DNA from: DASPKW01 sp038244055
GTDB taxonomy: Bacteria; Planctomycetota; Phycisphaerae; Tepidisphaerales; Tepidisphaeraceae
Assembly: GCA_038244055.1 (NCBI GenBank)
Contig: JBBRTW010000146.1
Span: forward strand, 1-14,673
Length of the DNA: 14,673 bases
Direction: 5' to 3'
Part shown: positions 1 through 7,989 of the stretch, piece by piece
How positions within the stretch are numbered: the stretch's first letter is position 1
How the letters are laid out: the number at the start of each line of letters is the position of its first letter
The notes under the pieces: model-generated
Told to the model about the DNA's origin: nothing
What the model saw: only the letters and a program-made list of their open reading frames with translations
Database searches by the model: none
Program-made: the position numbers and the translations under genes

Positions 1-332
1 CTTTCGCGCTGACGGCGCTGGGGTTCTGCATCGCCTGGCGGATGTCCTCGACGCAGGGGTTCCATGCGATCATGAATCTGTTCCTGATGCCGATGTGGTT
101 TTTATCGGGCGCGCTGTTCCCGGCCGAGGGGGCGTGGGTGGGGCTGCGCTATGCGATCCGGGCCAATCCGCTTTCGTACGGGCTATCGGCGCTGCGGCAG
201 ACGATGATGTGGGATGCGGGATCGATGACGCCCTTCGCGATATCGATGGGCATCTCGGTGGCGTTCGCGGCCGCTTTGTTTGTGCTGGCCAGCCGGATCG
301 CGATGACGCGGATTCAGGGGGATTTGCTGTAG
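1..332 (+). CDS. ABC-2 type transporter permease, C-terminal fragment
   Basis: The frame is open from the left edge (codons in phase from position 3) to a TAG at 330-332, so only about the last 109 residues are present. The fragment has hydrophobic helices (FALTALGFCIAWR, then the segment around MNLFLMPMWFLSGALFP), a loop with AIRANPLSYGLSALRQ, and a final helix before the short tail ASRIAMTRIQGDLL. The FLSG(A/x)LFP and NPL.Y...ALR patterns are typical of ABC-2 membrane subunits (DrrB/NodJ-like). It would be the membrane half of an exporter whose ATPase should lie upstream, outside the window. It precedes a SCO1-DUF420 gene on the same strand. In planctomycetes such permeases are often found near cytochrome oxidase assembly genes, so a role in that locus is plausible but inferred. 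The substrate cannot be deduced. Confidence 0.85.
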   Translation, partial: FALTALGFCIAWRMSSTQGFHAIMNLFLMPMWFLSGALFPAEGAWVGLRYAIRANPLSYGLSALRQTMMWDAGSMTPFAISMGISVAFAAALFVLASRIAMTRIQGDLL

Positions 333-336
333 GAGA

Positions 337-650
<314 letters not shown>

Positions 651-1725
651 CACTCGCCGATCGTATTCACGAGCCGATCGCCGGGCCTCAGTTTGATTTG
701 ACGGATCACAATGACAAGACGTTTGGAAATGGCGATCTCAAGGGTCATGTGTGGGTGGCGGATTTCATCTTCACGAATTGCGGGGGGCCTTGTCCGGCGA
801 TGACGCAGAAGATGGTGGCGGCCATGAAGCGCATCAAGGACCCCGAGGTGCGCTTCATCAGTTTCAGTGTCGATCCCACCCGCGATGTGCCTTCGGTATT
901 GCGAACCTATGCCCAGGCCCAGGGCGCTACGGATCCGCGCCTGCATTTTCTTACGGGCACCGAGGCGCAGATCCAGGCGGTGGCGCGGCAGCTTCTGCAG
1001 ACGATCATCCCGGCCACTTCAAAAGAGCCGATCGTTCATTCGCGGACGTTCATCATCCTCGACAAGGACAACCAGATCCGCGCCATCTTTGATCCGATCG
1101 AGCCCGGGGGGATCGACCAGGTGGTGAGCGAGGTCGAGTTTGTTCTCTCCGGCCGGCCGATCCCGCCCGAGATCGCTTCGGCCCAGGCCGCGCCGCCGCC
1201 CGCCCCGAGCGAGCACGATGCGTTCCTGATCCGCCGACTCCCGGCCGTCAACGCTTCGCTGAACGCGCTCTCGGCGATCTTCCTCTGCGCGGGTTTTATG
1301 CTGGTGCTGTTCCGGCGCTACGCAGCGCACGCGGTGATGATGATCACGGCTTTCATTTCCTCGGCCGTGTTTCTGGTCTGCTACCTCACGCTCCACTACG
1401 TCAAGCTCAAGGCCGGCGTCGGCATCAGCAGATTCCCCGAGTCGGGGTTGCGGCCGGTCTACCTGACCATCCTCACCAGCCACACGATCCTGGCGGTTGC
1501 GGTTTTGCCGATGATCCTGACGACGTTTTATCGCGCCTTCACGCGGCAGTGGGAGAAGCATCGCCGGCTGGCCCGGCCGACGTTCTGGATCTGGCTGTAC
1601 GTTTCGGTGACGGGGGTGGTGGTGTATTGGATGCTGTATCACCTGGCGCCGGGATTGGCCGGGTGATCGCCAGAGGAGATCGGCATTCCTATGACGAACG
1701 CCGACGGCTGCCGCGCTCCCGGACG

Positions 1726-1743
1726 CGCCGGGCAAGCCCGGCG
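1726..1743. terminator. GC-rich hairpin downstream of the SCO gene
   Basis: CGCCGGGC-AA-GCCCGGCG is a perfect 8-bp inverted repeat about 60 bases after the SCO stop. No T-tract follows, so it is either a weak or factor-dependent terminator or a small palindromic repeat. The surrounding 1667-1871 stretch (205 bases) shows no convincing gene. Confidence 0.4.
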
Positions 1744-1871
1744 GCTACAAGCGCGTAACTCCTTATCCCGCCTCATGCCAGAGGCCGCTTACAAACCGGC
1801 GAGGCGTTCATCATGGGCACTGTCAATCCGCCTGTTTAGGCTCTTGTCATTGGTATTTCGAAAGGAATCCT

Positions 1872-2819
1872 ATGACCACCATTCAAGACCATGCGTTGCA
1901 TCTCAAGACCGATTCGGTCCGTCCGCCGCAGGTTGTGGAATCGCCTGAGCTTCGGGCGTCGGATCATCCAATGGAGGGGCGGGATGTGGGCCGGCGCGCT
2001 GGCCAGGTTTCGATCTTTGTCCGCTGCTGGCACGGCCTGCGGCGGCTGGGCGCGTTTATCTTCTGGCTGTTGACCGGCTTTGGGCTTTTGTCCCATTTGA
2101 TGGGCCACAGCAAATCGCGCCGCAGCGCGATGGAAGAAGTCGTGGTCTACACCGTCTCGCGGTCGTTTTTCCTTTGGGCGGTGATCCTGACGGGCTTCAT
2201 CGGCTCGGCCTGCGTGAGCCACTGGCCGGGCACGGCGATCGTCTGGGGCTGGATTTACATCGGCGTGCTGCTGTACACGTTCGTGACGCTGCTGTTCGAC
2301 GTGAGCACGCCGAAGTTCCTGCTCTGGTTCGGCGGCTTCGCCTTCGTCTGGCTGCTCTCGAAATATTTCGAGGATGTGCGCGGCTGGTATCTGCTGACAG
2401 GCGTGGCGGCGCACATGCGCGGCCTGCATCCGATCCTCAACCCCGGCTTCGCGGCCGTGGTGAGCTGGCTGCTGCTGCTGCCGTGGCTGGGCGGATTGTT
2501 CCACTCGTTCAGCTATGGCCGAAAGACTTTCTCGCCCAACAGCATCGAGGAATGGTTTTTAGGCGAAGGCCGGGAAATCATCGACCGCGCCGGCCTGAAA
2601 TTCCGCAGCCGCTACCGCGACCTCTTCGAATCCATCCTCGGCCTGGGCGCGGGCGATCTCGAAGCCATCGACTCGAACCACAACGTGGTCAAGCGCTGGG
2701 AGAGCATTTTGTTCCTGTTCTTCGTGTGGCGCAGGCTCGATGAAATGCTCCACCAGCGCGCGGCGGTGGTGGATACGGCACCGGGGGATGTGCTGGAGGT
2801 GAAGGAGGTGCGGGCGTAG
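1872..2819 (+). CDS. Conserved-looking membrane protein of unknown function
   Basis: 315 aa; I do not recognise a named family. The ATG is preceded by an AAAGGAA ribosome-binding site at about 1861-1867. The soluble N-terminus (about 1-50) is followed by hydrophobic segments at roughly 57-77, 98-116, 121-141, 147-164 and 192-212. A charged C-terminal part (about 215-315) includes EEWFLGEGREIIDRAG, LFESILGLGAGDLEAIDSN and VKRWESILFLFFVWRRLDEM. This tail looks structured, with aromatic and acidic motifs, and may be a cytosolic or periplasmic domain. It lies about 205 bases after the SCO-DUF420 gene on the same strand, possibly the same unit but with a hairpin between them. The gene ends at a TAG, and a terminator-like hairpin starts 32 bases later. 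No signal peptide or catalytic motif is evident. Function unassigned. Confidence 0.8.
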   Translation: MTTIQDHALHLKTDSVRPPQVVESPELRASDHPMEGRDVGRRAGQVSIFVRCWHGLRRLGAFIFWLLTGFGLLSHLMGHSKSRRSAMEEVVVYTVSRSFFLWAVILTGFIGSACVSHWPGTAIVWGWIYIGVLLYTFVTLLFDVSTPKFLLWFGGFAFVWLLSKYFEDVRGWYLLTGVAAHMRGLHPILNPGFAAVVSWLLLLPWLGGLFHSFSYGRKTFSPNSIEEWFLGEGREIIDRAGLKFRSRYRDLFESILGLGAGDLEAIDSNHNVVKRWESILFLFFVWRRLDEMLHQRAAVVDTAPGDVLEVKEVRA

Positions 2820-2833
2820 TCACTATCAAAAAC

Positions 2834-2854
2834 AAAACTAAAAACTAAAAACTT
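2834..2854. repeat. AAAACTA heptamer array (x3)
   Basis: Two AAAACTA units and one AAAACTT unit sit in tandem, directly before the left arm of the hairpin at 2851. Read on the minus strand they give a T-rich run just after the hairpin, which would help termination of minus-strand transcripts. Confidence 0.7.
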
Positions 2855-2892
2855 AAAGCTGCGGATGGCGATGGCCGTTCGCGGCTTTAAGT
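2851..2892. terminator. Bidirectional terminator between convergent genes
   Basis: The left arm ACTTAAAGCTGCG (2851-2863) pairs with the right arm CGCGGCTTTAAGT (2880-2892): 13 bp with one G-U type pair and a 16-base loop. Downstream on + is CATTTTCATTT. Downstream on minus is a strong T-rich run (complement of the AAAACTA array). It suits both the + membrane-protein gene ending at 2819 and the minus hemL ending at 3050. Confidence 0.65.
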
Positions 2893-2927
2893 CATTTTCA
2901 TTTCAATGTTCGTTTTCCGGCGTGTTG

Positions 2928-3011
2928 GTCATCCTGAGCTTGCGAAGGATCTTGCTTCGAAACGGGTGGCCCACTCATTCGCAGCCAGATCCTTCGCAAG
3001 CTCAGGATGAC
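2928..3011. repeat. Perfect 25-bp inverted repeat, GTCATCCTGAGC...GAAGGATCT family
   Basis: Arms 2928-2952 (GTCATCCTGAGCTTGCGAAG, then GATCT) and 2987-3011 are exact reverse complements separated by 34 bases. From memory, sequences of the form GTCATCCTGAGC...GAAGGATCT recur between genes in many bacterial genomes, including planctomycete-like ones. The element lies between two convergent genes. The arms end 39 bases before the hemL stop, so it may also act as a 3' hairpin for hemL mRNA. Confidence 0.9.
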
Positions 3012-3049
3012 ACGACATCAGGATGATGGGAACTCAGGCCGGTAGCGAC

Positions 3050-4351
<1,302 letters not shown>

Positions 4352-4402
4352 CGAAGCTAAGGTATGGCGGAGGGCAGAAATGTCAAAATTTCGAGAGGCG
4401 TC

Positions 4403-4604
4403 GGAATTAAACGCGAAGGCCGCGAAGCCGCGAAGGAAGACGCGAAGAATTCAGTTTACTGATGGCTGATTGATGGCGCAGGCGACCAGGTACAGCGGTA
4501 ATTGAAAATTGAGAGGAACCAAAGCCGGAAGGAACCGAATATGCCATTCGCCATATGCCCTTTATCTTCTTCGCGTCCGCCCTTCGTGCCTTCGTGTTTA
4601 ATTC
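4403..4604. repeat. Inverted pair of GAATTAAACGCGAAGG-type repeats
   Basis: The left arm 4403-4449 starts GGAATTAAACGCGAAGGC and ends GACGCGAAGAA. The right arm about 4566-4604 starts TTCTTCGCGTCCGCCCTTCG and ends GTGTTTAATTC. The reverse complement of the right arm aligns with the left over about 38-46 bases, with a few substitutions and an indel. Both arms are built from short CGCGAAG words. The loop of about 116 bases has no recognisable gene. The pair lies upstream of hemL and is the same style of element as the one at 489-575. Confidence 0.8.
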
Positions 4605-4628
4605 AATTGTCCGGCACGATGAGTCGAG

Positions 4629-4668
4629 AAAAAAACCGCGGTCTGGGGGAGGGCATCCCGGACCGCGG
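4629..4668 (-). terminator. Strong intrinsic terminator on the minus strand
   Basis: On the minus strand CCGCGGTCCGGG (4668-4657) pairs with CCCAGACCGCGG (4647-4636), 12 bp with one G-U. The 9-base loop is ATGCCCTCC, and the stem is followed directly by seven Ts (4635-4629). This is a textbook rho-independent terminator. No protein gene ends in front of it on this strand, so it must end a non-coding RNA, a leader, or read-through. It lies about 278 bases upstream of the hemL start. Confidence 0.8.
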
Positions 4669-4708
4669 TCGGAGGGGAGAGTGAGAATCGTGAAGCACTT
4701 TCGCTTCT
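4629..4708 (-). ncRNA. Candidate small RNA or attenuated leader ahead of hemL
   Basis: A promoter-like sequence at 4714-4743 would start transcription near 4708, and the intrinsic terminator ends at 4629, giving an RNA of about 75-80 nt. It contains a small hairpin-prone stretch (GAAGCGAAAGTGCTTC) followed by C/U-rich runs (CTCTCCCCTCC; CCCTCCCCC reaching the terminator loop). Such runs could pair with GGAGG-type ribosome-binding sites, as seen in some trans-acting sRNAs. No convincing peptide reading frame was seen. It could equally be a premature-termination leader for hemL. The call is an inference from signal layout only. Confidence 0.4.
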
Positions 4709-4713
4709 ATTGT

Positions 4714-4743
4714 TTTCTATCTTACCAAGTCGGTAAAAGTCAA
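4714..4743 (-). promoter_or_regulatory. Promoter-like sequence with dyad operator (TTACC-N5-GGTAA)
   Basis: On the minus strand TTGACT (4743-4738) is followed 18 bases later by TAGAAA (4719-4714), a fair sigma-70-like pair. The spacer contains a perfect inverted repeat TTACC GACTT GGTAA (4736-4722), a classic place for a repressor site. The ACCGACT word recalls half-sites of Rrf2/IscR-family regulators, but that resemblance is from memory and weak. A second possible extended -10 (TGATACAAT, minus strand, 4816-4808) lies further upstream. Confidence 0.4.
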
Positions 4744-4800
4744 ACCGAAAATTGAGAAAATCCTGCCGAGATTCACAGACTTTGGCACGTCCGCACGTTC

Positions 4801-5079
4801 TTGCTTCATTGTATCATATACCGAATTAATGAAAGTGTTGTATGGCCGACAAAATTCTGATGGCTGTCGAAATGGCATGCCGGGTTATCGGTCGCAGGTG
4901 CCCATTGTCGGGCTAACTTGCGGGATGGAATGGACTTGTGGCTTCCCAAGCGGGCCGCAAGCATGGCATTGCGTTTGCATTGTAAGCGGTGTTTCACAAA
5001 ATGCCGATGTTCCTTGGCCGGTAGCGGCAGGGGCATTTCCTGAAAATTGAAGTCAAAAACGAGCTTTGAAGGAGCCAAC
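4801..5079 (+). promoter_or_regulatory. dnaK upstream region
   Basis: No credible gene was found in this stretch. A weak sigma-70-like pair TTGCAT (4975-4980), N16, CAAAAT (4997-5002) would give a leader of about 70 bases before the dnaK ATG. No CIRCE element (TTAGCACTC-N9-GAGTGCTAA) and no clear sigma-32 promoter is visible, so heat-shock control cannot be read from the sequence. The ribosome-binding site AAGGAG at 5069-5074, five bases before the ATG at 5080, decides the dnaK start. Confidence 0.4.
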
Positions 5080-6999
5080 ATGGGCAAGATTGTAGGTATC
5101 GACCTGGGCACGACCAACAGCGTGGTCGCCGTCATGGAAGGCGGCGTGCCCAAGGTGCTGATCAACACGCAGGGGAGCCGGCTGACGCCATCGGTCGTCG
5201 CCTTTACCGACAAGGGAGAGATCCTGGTCGGGCAGACGGCCAAGCACCAGCAGGTGACCAATCCGAAGAACACGGTCTTCTCGATCAAGCGATTCGTCGG
5301 CCGGCGTCACAACGAAGTGGCGCAGGAAGAGAAGATGGTTCCGTATGAAGTGGTGGGCGGCTCGGAAGAGTACGTGAAGGTGAAAGTGCGCGGCAAGGAT
5401 TACACGCCCGAGCAGGTCTCGGCGATGATCCTTTCCGATCTGAAGAAAACGGCCGAGGCGTATTTCGGCGAGCCGGTGACCGATGCGGTCATCACGGTGC
5501 CGGCGTATTTCAACGATGCCCAGCGCAAGGCGACCAAGGATGCGGGCGAGATCGCGGGATTGAAAGTCCTGCGCGTGCTCCCCGAGCCGACGGCGGCGGC
5601 GCTGGCGTACGGTCTGGATAAGAAGAAGAACGAAAAGATCCTGGTGTTCGACCTGGGCGGTGGCACGTTCGATGTGTCCTGCCTCGATGTGGGCGATGGC
5701 GTGTTCGAAGTGTTGTCGATCAACGGCAACACCCACCTGGGCGGCGATGACTTTGATGAAGAGCTGATCAACTTCCTGGCGGAGGAATTCCGCAAGCAGG
5801 AAGGGATTGATCTTCGCAAAGACGCGATGGCCTTGCAGCGCCTGAAAGAGGCGGCCGAGAAGGCCAAGATCGAGCTCTCCACGGCGATGGAGACCACGGT
5901 CAATCTGCCCTTTATCACGGCCGATCAATCGGGCCCCAAGCACTTGCAGACGACCATCACCCGCACCAAGTTCGAGCAGCTCATCACCCCGCTGGTGGAG
6001 AAATGCCGCAAGCCGGTGATCGATGCCCTCAAGGATGCGAACCTGGCGGCCGGGAAGATCGATGAGGTCGTGCTGGTGGGCGGCTCAACCCGCGTGCCGA
6101 TGGTGCAGCGGCTGGTGAAGGATCTGTTCGGCGGCAAGGAGCCCAACAAGAGCGTGAACCCCGATGAAGTCGTCGCGGTCGGCGCGGCCATTCAGGGCGG
6201 CATCGCCACGGGCGAGGTCAAGGATATCCTGGTGCTCGATGCCACGCCCCTTTCGCTGGGCGTCGAGACCCTCGGCGGTGTGATGACGGTGCTGATCGCG
6301 CGCAATACGACCATCCCGACGAGCAAGACGGAAACGTTCTCGACGGCGGCCGACAACCAGGATTCGGTGACGATCAACGTGCTGCAGGGCGAGCGCGAGT
6401 TCGCCAAGGACAATCGCCTGCTGGGGCGGTTCGACCTGGCGGGGATTCCGCCCGCGCCGCGGGGGATGCCGCAGATCGAAGTGACCTTCAATATCGACGT
6501 CAACGGCATTCTCACGGTTTCCGCGAAGGACAAGGCGACCGGCAAGGAAAACAAGACGACGGTGGAGAAGGCGGGTGGGTTGTCGAAGGAGGAGGTCGAG
6601 AAGATGAAGCGCGAAGCCGAGGCCCACGCGGCCGAGGACAAGAAGCGCCGCGAGACGATCGACCTGAAGAACCAGGGTGATAACCTGGCCTACCAGACCG
6701 AGCGGCAGCTCAAGGAGCACGGTGACAAGATCTCGGCCGGCACGCGCGGCGAGGTCGAATCGGCCTTGAACAACCTAAAGGACGCGCTCAAGAGCGAAGA
6801 TGGCGAGCGGATCAAGAAGACGATCGAGACGGTGCATACCGCCGCCCACAAGATCGGCCAGGAAGCCGGCGGCGGCAGCGCCGGCGGCCAACCGGGCGGA
6901 GCGCCCGGAGGCGACCGCGCCACCGCGGACGCGGCTGCGGGTGGTGAGAAGAAGAAGGATGAGGATGTGATTGATGCGGAGTATGAAGTGAAGGAGTAG
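5080..6999 (+). CDS. dnaK: Hsp70 chaperone DnaK
   Basis: ATP-dependent cytosolic chaperone that folds and protects client proteins with DnaJ and GrpE. 639 aa, standard length. Signatures: IVGIDLGTTNSVVAV at the N-terminus, DLGGGTFDVS (about 191-200), VVLVGGSTRVPMVQ in the nucleotide-binding domain, the interdomain linker DILVLDATPLSLGVETLGG (from about 382), the substrate-binding domain (FSTAADNQDSVTINVLQGER), the helical lid, and a Gly/Ala-rich tail ending VIDAEYEVKE. An in-frame ATG at 5047 would add 11 residues, but 5080 has an ideal AAGGAG and yields the canonical MGKIVGIDLGTTNS start. No dnaJ, grpE or hrcA is adjacent. It is monocistronic by appearance: its own upstream region and a perfect hairpin 33 bases after the stop. 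Planctomycetes often have several Hsp70 paralogues; this one looks like the canonical housekeeping form. Confidence 0.98.
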   Translation: MGKIVGIDLGTTNSVVAVMEGGVPKVLINTQGSRLTPSVVAFTDKGEILVGQTAKHQQVTNPKNTVFSIKRFVGRRHNEVAQEEKMVPYEVVGGSEEYVKVKVRGKDYTPEQVSAMILSDLKKTAEAYFGEPVTDAVITVPAYFNDAQRKATKDAGEIAGLKVLRVLPEPTAAALAYGLDKKKNEKILVFDLGGGTFDVSCLDVGDGVFEVLSINGNTHLGGDDFDEELINFLAEEFRKQEGIDLRKDAMALQRLKEAAEKAKIELSTAMETTVNLPFITADQSGPKHLQTTITRTKFEQLITPLVEKCRKPVIDALKDANLAAGKIDEVVLVGGSTRVPMVQRLVKDLFGGKEPNKSVNPDEVVAVGAAIQGGIATGEVKDILVLDATPLSLGVETLGGVMTVLIARNTTIPTSKTETFSTAADNQDSVTINVLQGEREFAKDNRLLGRFDLAGIPPAPRGMPQIEVTFNIDVNGILTVSAKDKATGKENKTTVEKAGGLSKEEVEKMKREAEAHAAEDKKRRETIDLKNQGDNLAYQTERQLKEHGDKISAGTRGEVESALNNLKDALKSEDGERIKKTIETVHTAAHKIGQEAGGGSAGGQPGGAPGGDRATADAAAGGEKKKDEDVIDAEYEVKE

Positions 7000-7031
7000 A
7001 GGTTGCATCTGATGCGAGTTTCGGAAACGCC

Positions 7032-7063
7032 AGCGGGCGGCGGTCTTGGGACCGCCGCCCGCT
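7032..7063 (+). terminator. Perfect 14-bp hairpin after dnaK
   Basis: AGCGGGCGGCGGTC (7032-7045), loop TTGG, then the exact complement at 7050-7063, followed by CTTGTAAT. The very stable stem with a weak T-tract is best read as the dnaK terminator. Confidence 0.8.
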
Positions 7064-7088
7064 CTTGTAATGAGTGGGCGGAAATCAG

Positions 7089-7196
7089 TGGACAATGGCG
7101 AATGACGAAATCAGAATAGCGAATCAACCTCCAACCGCCCAATGACGAATGACCCAACAAAATTGCGGAGGAGTTCATGCATTCGGCCATTGTCCA
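7089..7196. repeat. Inverted repeat with AATGACG heptamers between convergent genes
   Basis: Left arm 7089-7104 (TGGACAATGGCGAATG) and right arm 7180-7196 (CATTCGGCCATTGTCCA) are reverse complements apart from one extra G. Between them, AATGACG AATGACC (7141-7154) is a tandem heptamer pair, and further GAATGACGAA and GCGAATCA words recur. The whole 7064-7224 stretch has no gene and is made largely of such words. Confidence 0.75.
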
Positions 7197-7224
7197 TCGA
7201 ACGCTGATTCGCCATTCGATGCTT

Positions 7225-7857
7225 CTACATCGGCGCGGCCGTCATTGAGATATCATCGATCGCGAAGTCGTTGCCGGAGATCGCGGTGTTGAGGTCGAAG
7301 ATCTCCACTCGCGCCTTTTCGGTGCCGCCGGATTTCCAGGTTCCCCGAAACTCTTTCCACGTCCCGCCCAGCGCCGGCGCGGTGATCCGGCCGATCGACT
7401 GCCCATTGATGCGGATATCGAGTTGCGCCGGGGCGGAGGGATACCAGGACGCGAGCCAGAGCGAAAAGATGTAGCCAGTGCCGGGGCGGACCCGCACGGT
7501 CCGGGACCAGACCGCCCGATCGGGCGCATCGCCGCCATTGACGGCCAGCATCAGGCCCTTGCCGGTGGTGTGATCGCTGAGCGAGGTCGCTTCGTCGTGG
7601 ACGGCATGGGGATCCCGGAGGATGTCGTAGGCCTGCGCCTGCATGATGGTCCCGGCGGTGTAGTCGCTCTCAAAGCCCGCGCGGCCGCGCTCGAAGTCTC
7701 CGTTGCGGAGCAGTTCCCCGGTGATCGGATCGGGGCCCGATGCATCCCCATCCATCTTCGCGCCTTGCCGCGCCCCGCCCGAGCATCCGCCGGCAAACAT
7801 GCACGCGATGATCCACACGCCCGCCACCGCGGGAAATTTCCTGGAGAATCTCGCCAT
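7225..7857 (-). CDS. Probable lipoprotein with carbohydrate-binding-like jelly-roll domain
   Basis: 210 aa from the ATG at 7857, which has AGGAG seven bases upstream. A longer in-frame start at 7971 would add 38 residues encoded by repeat-like DNA and is not preferred. The N-terminus MARFSRKFPAVAGVWIIACM is a short signal sequence leading to FAGGC, so C25 is the likely lipidated cysteine, although A at -3 is a weak lipobox. The rest (about 50-210) begins ELLRNGDFERGRAGFESDY and contains SLSDHTTGKGLMLAVNGGD, VWSRTVRVRPGTGYIFSLW and AIDDISM. These are features of CBM4/9-like galactose-binding jelly rolls found in extracellular proteins. It probably sits on a membrane surface and binds glycans or protein partners; the ligand is unknown. 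It lies 132 bases downstream of the secreted-protein gene, same strand. Confidence 0.75.
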   Translation of the reverse strand: MARFSRKFPAVAGVWIIACMFAGGCSGGARQGAKMDGDASGPDPITGELLRNGDFERGRAGFESDYTAGTIMQAQAYDILRDPHAVHDEATSLSDHTTGKGLMLAVNGGDAPDRAVWSRTVRVRPGTGYIFSLWLASWYPSAPAQLDIRINGQSIGRITAPALGGTWKEFRGTWKSGGTEKARVEIFDLNTAISGNDFAIDDISMTAAPM

Positions 7858-7888
7858 CGCATCGCTCCTGTTCCGCCCGGCGGAGTTT

Positions 7889-7931
7889 GAAGATAAGGGA
7901 TGATGGCTGAACGATAGAGGATGGGGGATGA
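7889..7931. repeat. Degenerate GGATGAA-type repeat stretch
   Basis: The + strand shows GGGATGATGG, GAGGATGGGGGATGAAG and similar words, related to the AAGGATG heptamers at 384-404 but degenerate. It lies between the lipoprotein and the upstream secreted-protein gene, and is why the longer lipoprotein start is doubted. Confidence 0.4.
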
Positions 7932-7989
7932 AGTTGCGAGTCCGTAGGGAGGGACGCTTTCTCGCAAGCACAACAGCTTCGGCAAAAGA

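Noticed and set aside
1019..1735. Minus-strand open frame (238 codons) opposite the SCO-DUF420 gene
   Set aside because: Arg/Asp/His-rich shadow of the membrane-protein coding sequence, no ribosome-binding site or domain.
2928..3011. Insertion-sequence terminal inverted repeats
   Set aside because: Only 34 bases lie between the arms, with no transposase and no visible target duplication; a hairpin-type repeat is the better reading.
4829..5050. 73-codon + strand frame upstream of dnaK
   Set aside because: No ribosome-binding site, unusual Cys/Trp/Gly composition, and it overlaps the likely dnaK promoter and leader.
5047..5079. Upstream ATG for dnaK at 5047
   Set aside because: No ribosome-binding site at proper spacing; the ATG at 5080 has AAGGAG five bases before it and gives the canonical DnaK N-terminus.
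5053..5943. Minus-strand open frame (296 codons) opposite dnaK
   Set aside because: Long antisense frames opposite dnaK are a well-known codon-bias effect; composition is His/Arg/Leu-rich with no domain.
7858..7971. Extended N-terminus of the lipoprotein (start at 7971)
   Set aside because: The extra residues (FIPHPLSFSHHPLSS) are translated repeat DNA, while the ATG at 7857 has a good ribosome-binding site and starts a signal sequence with a lipobox-like site.
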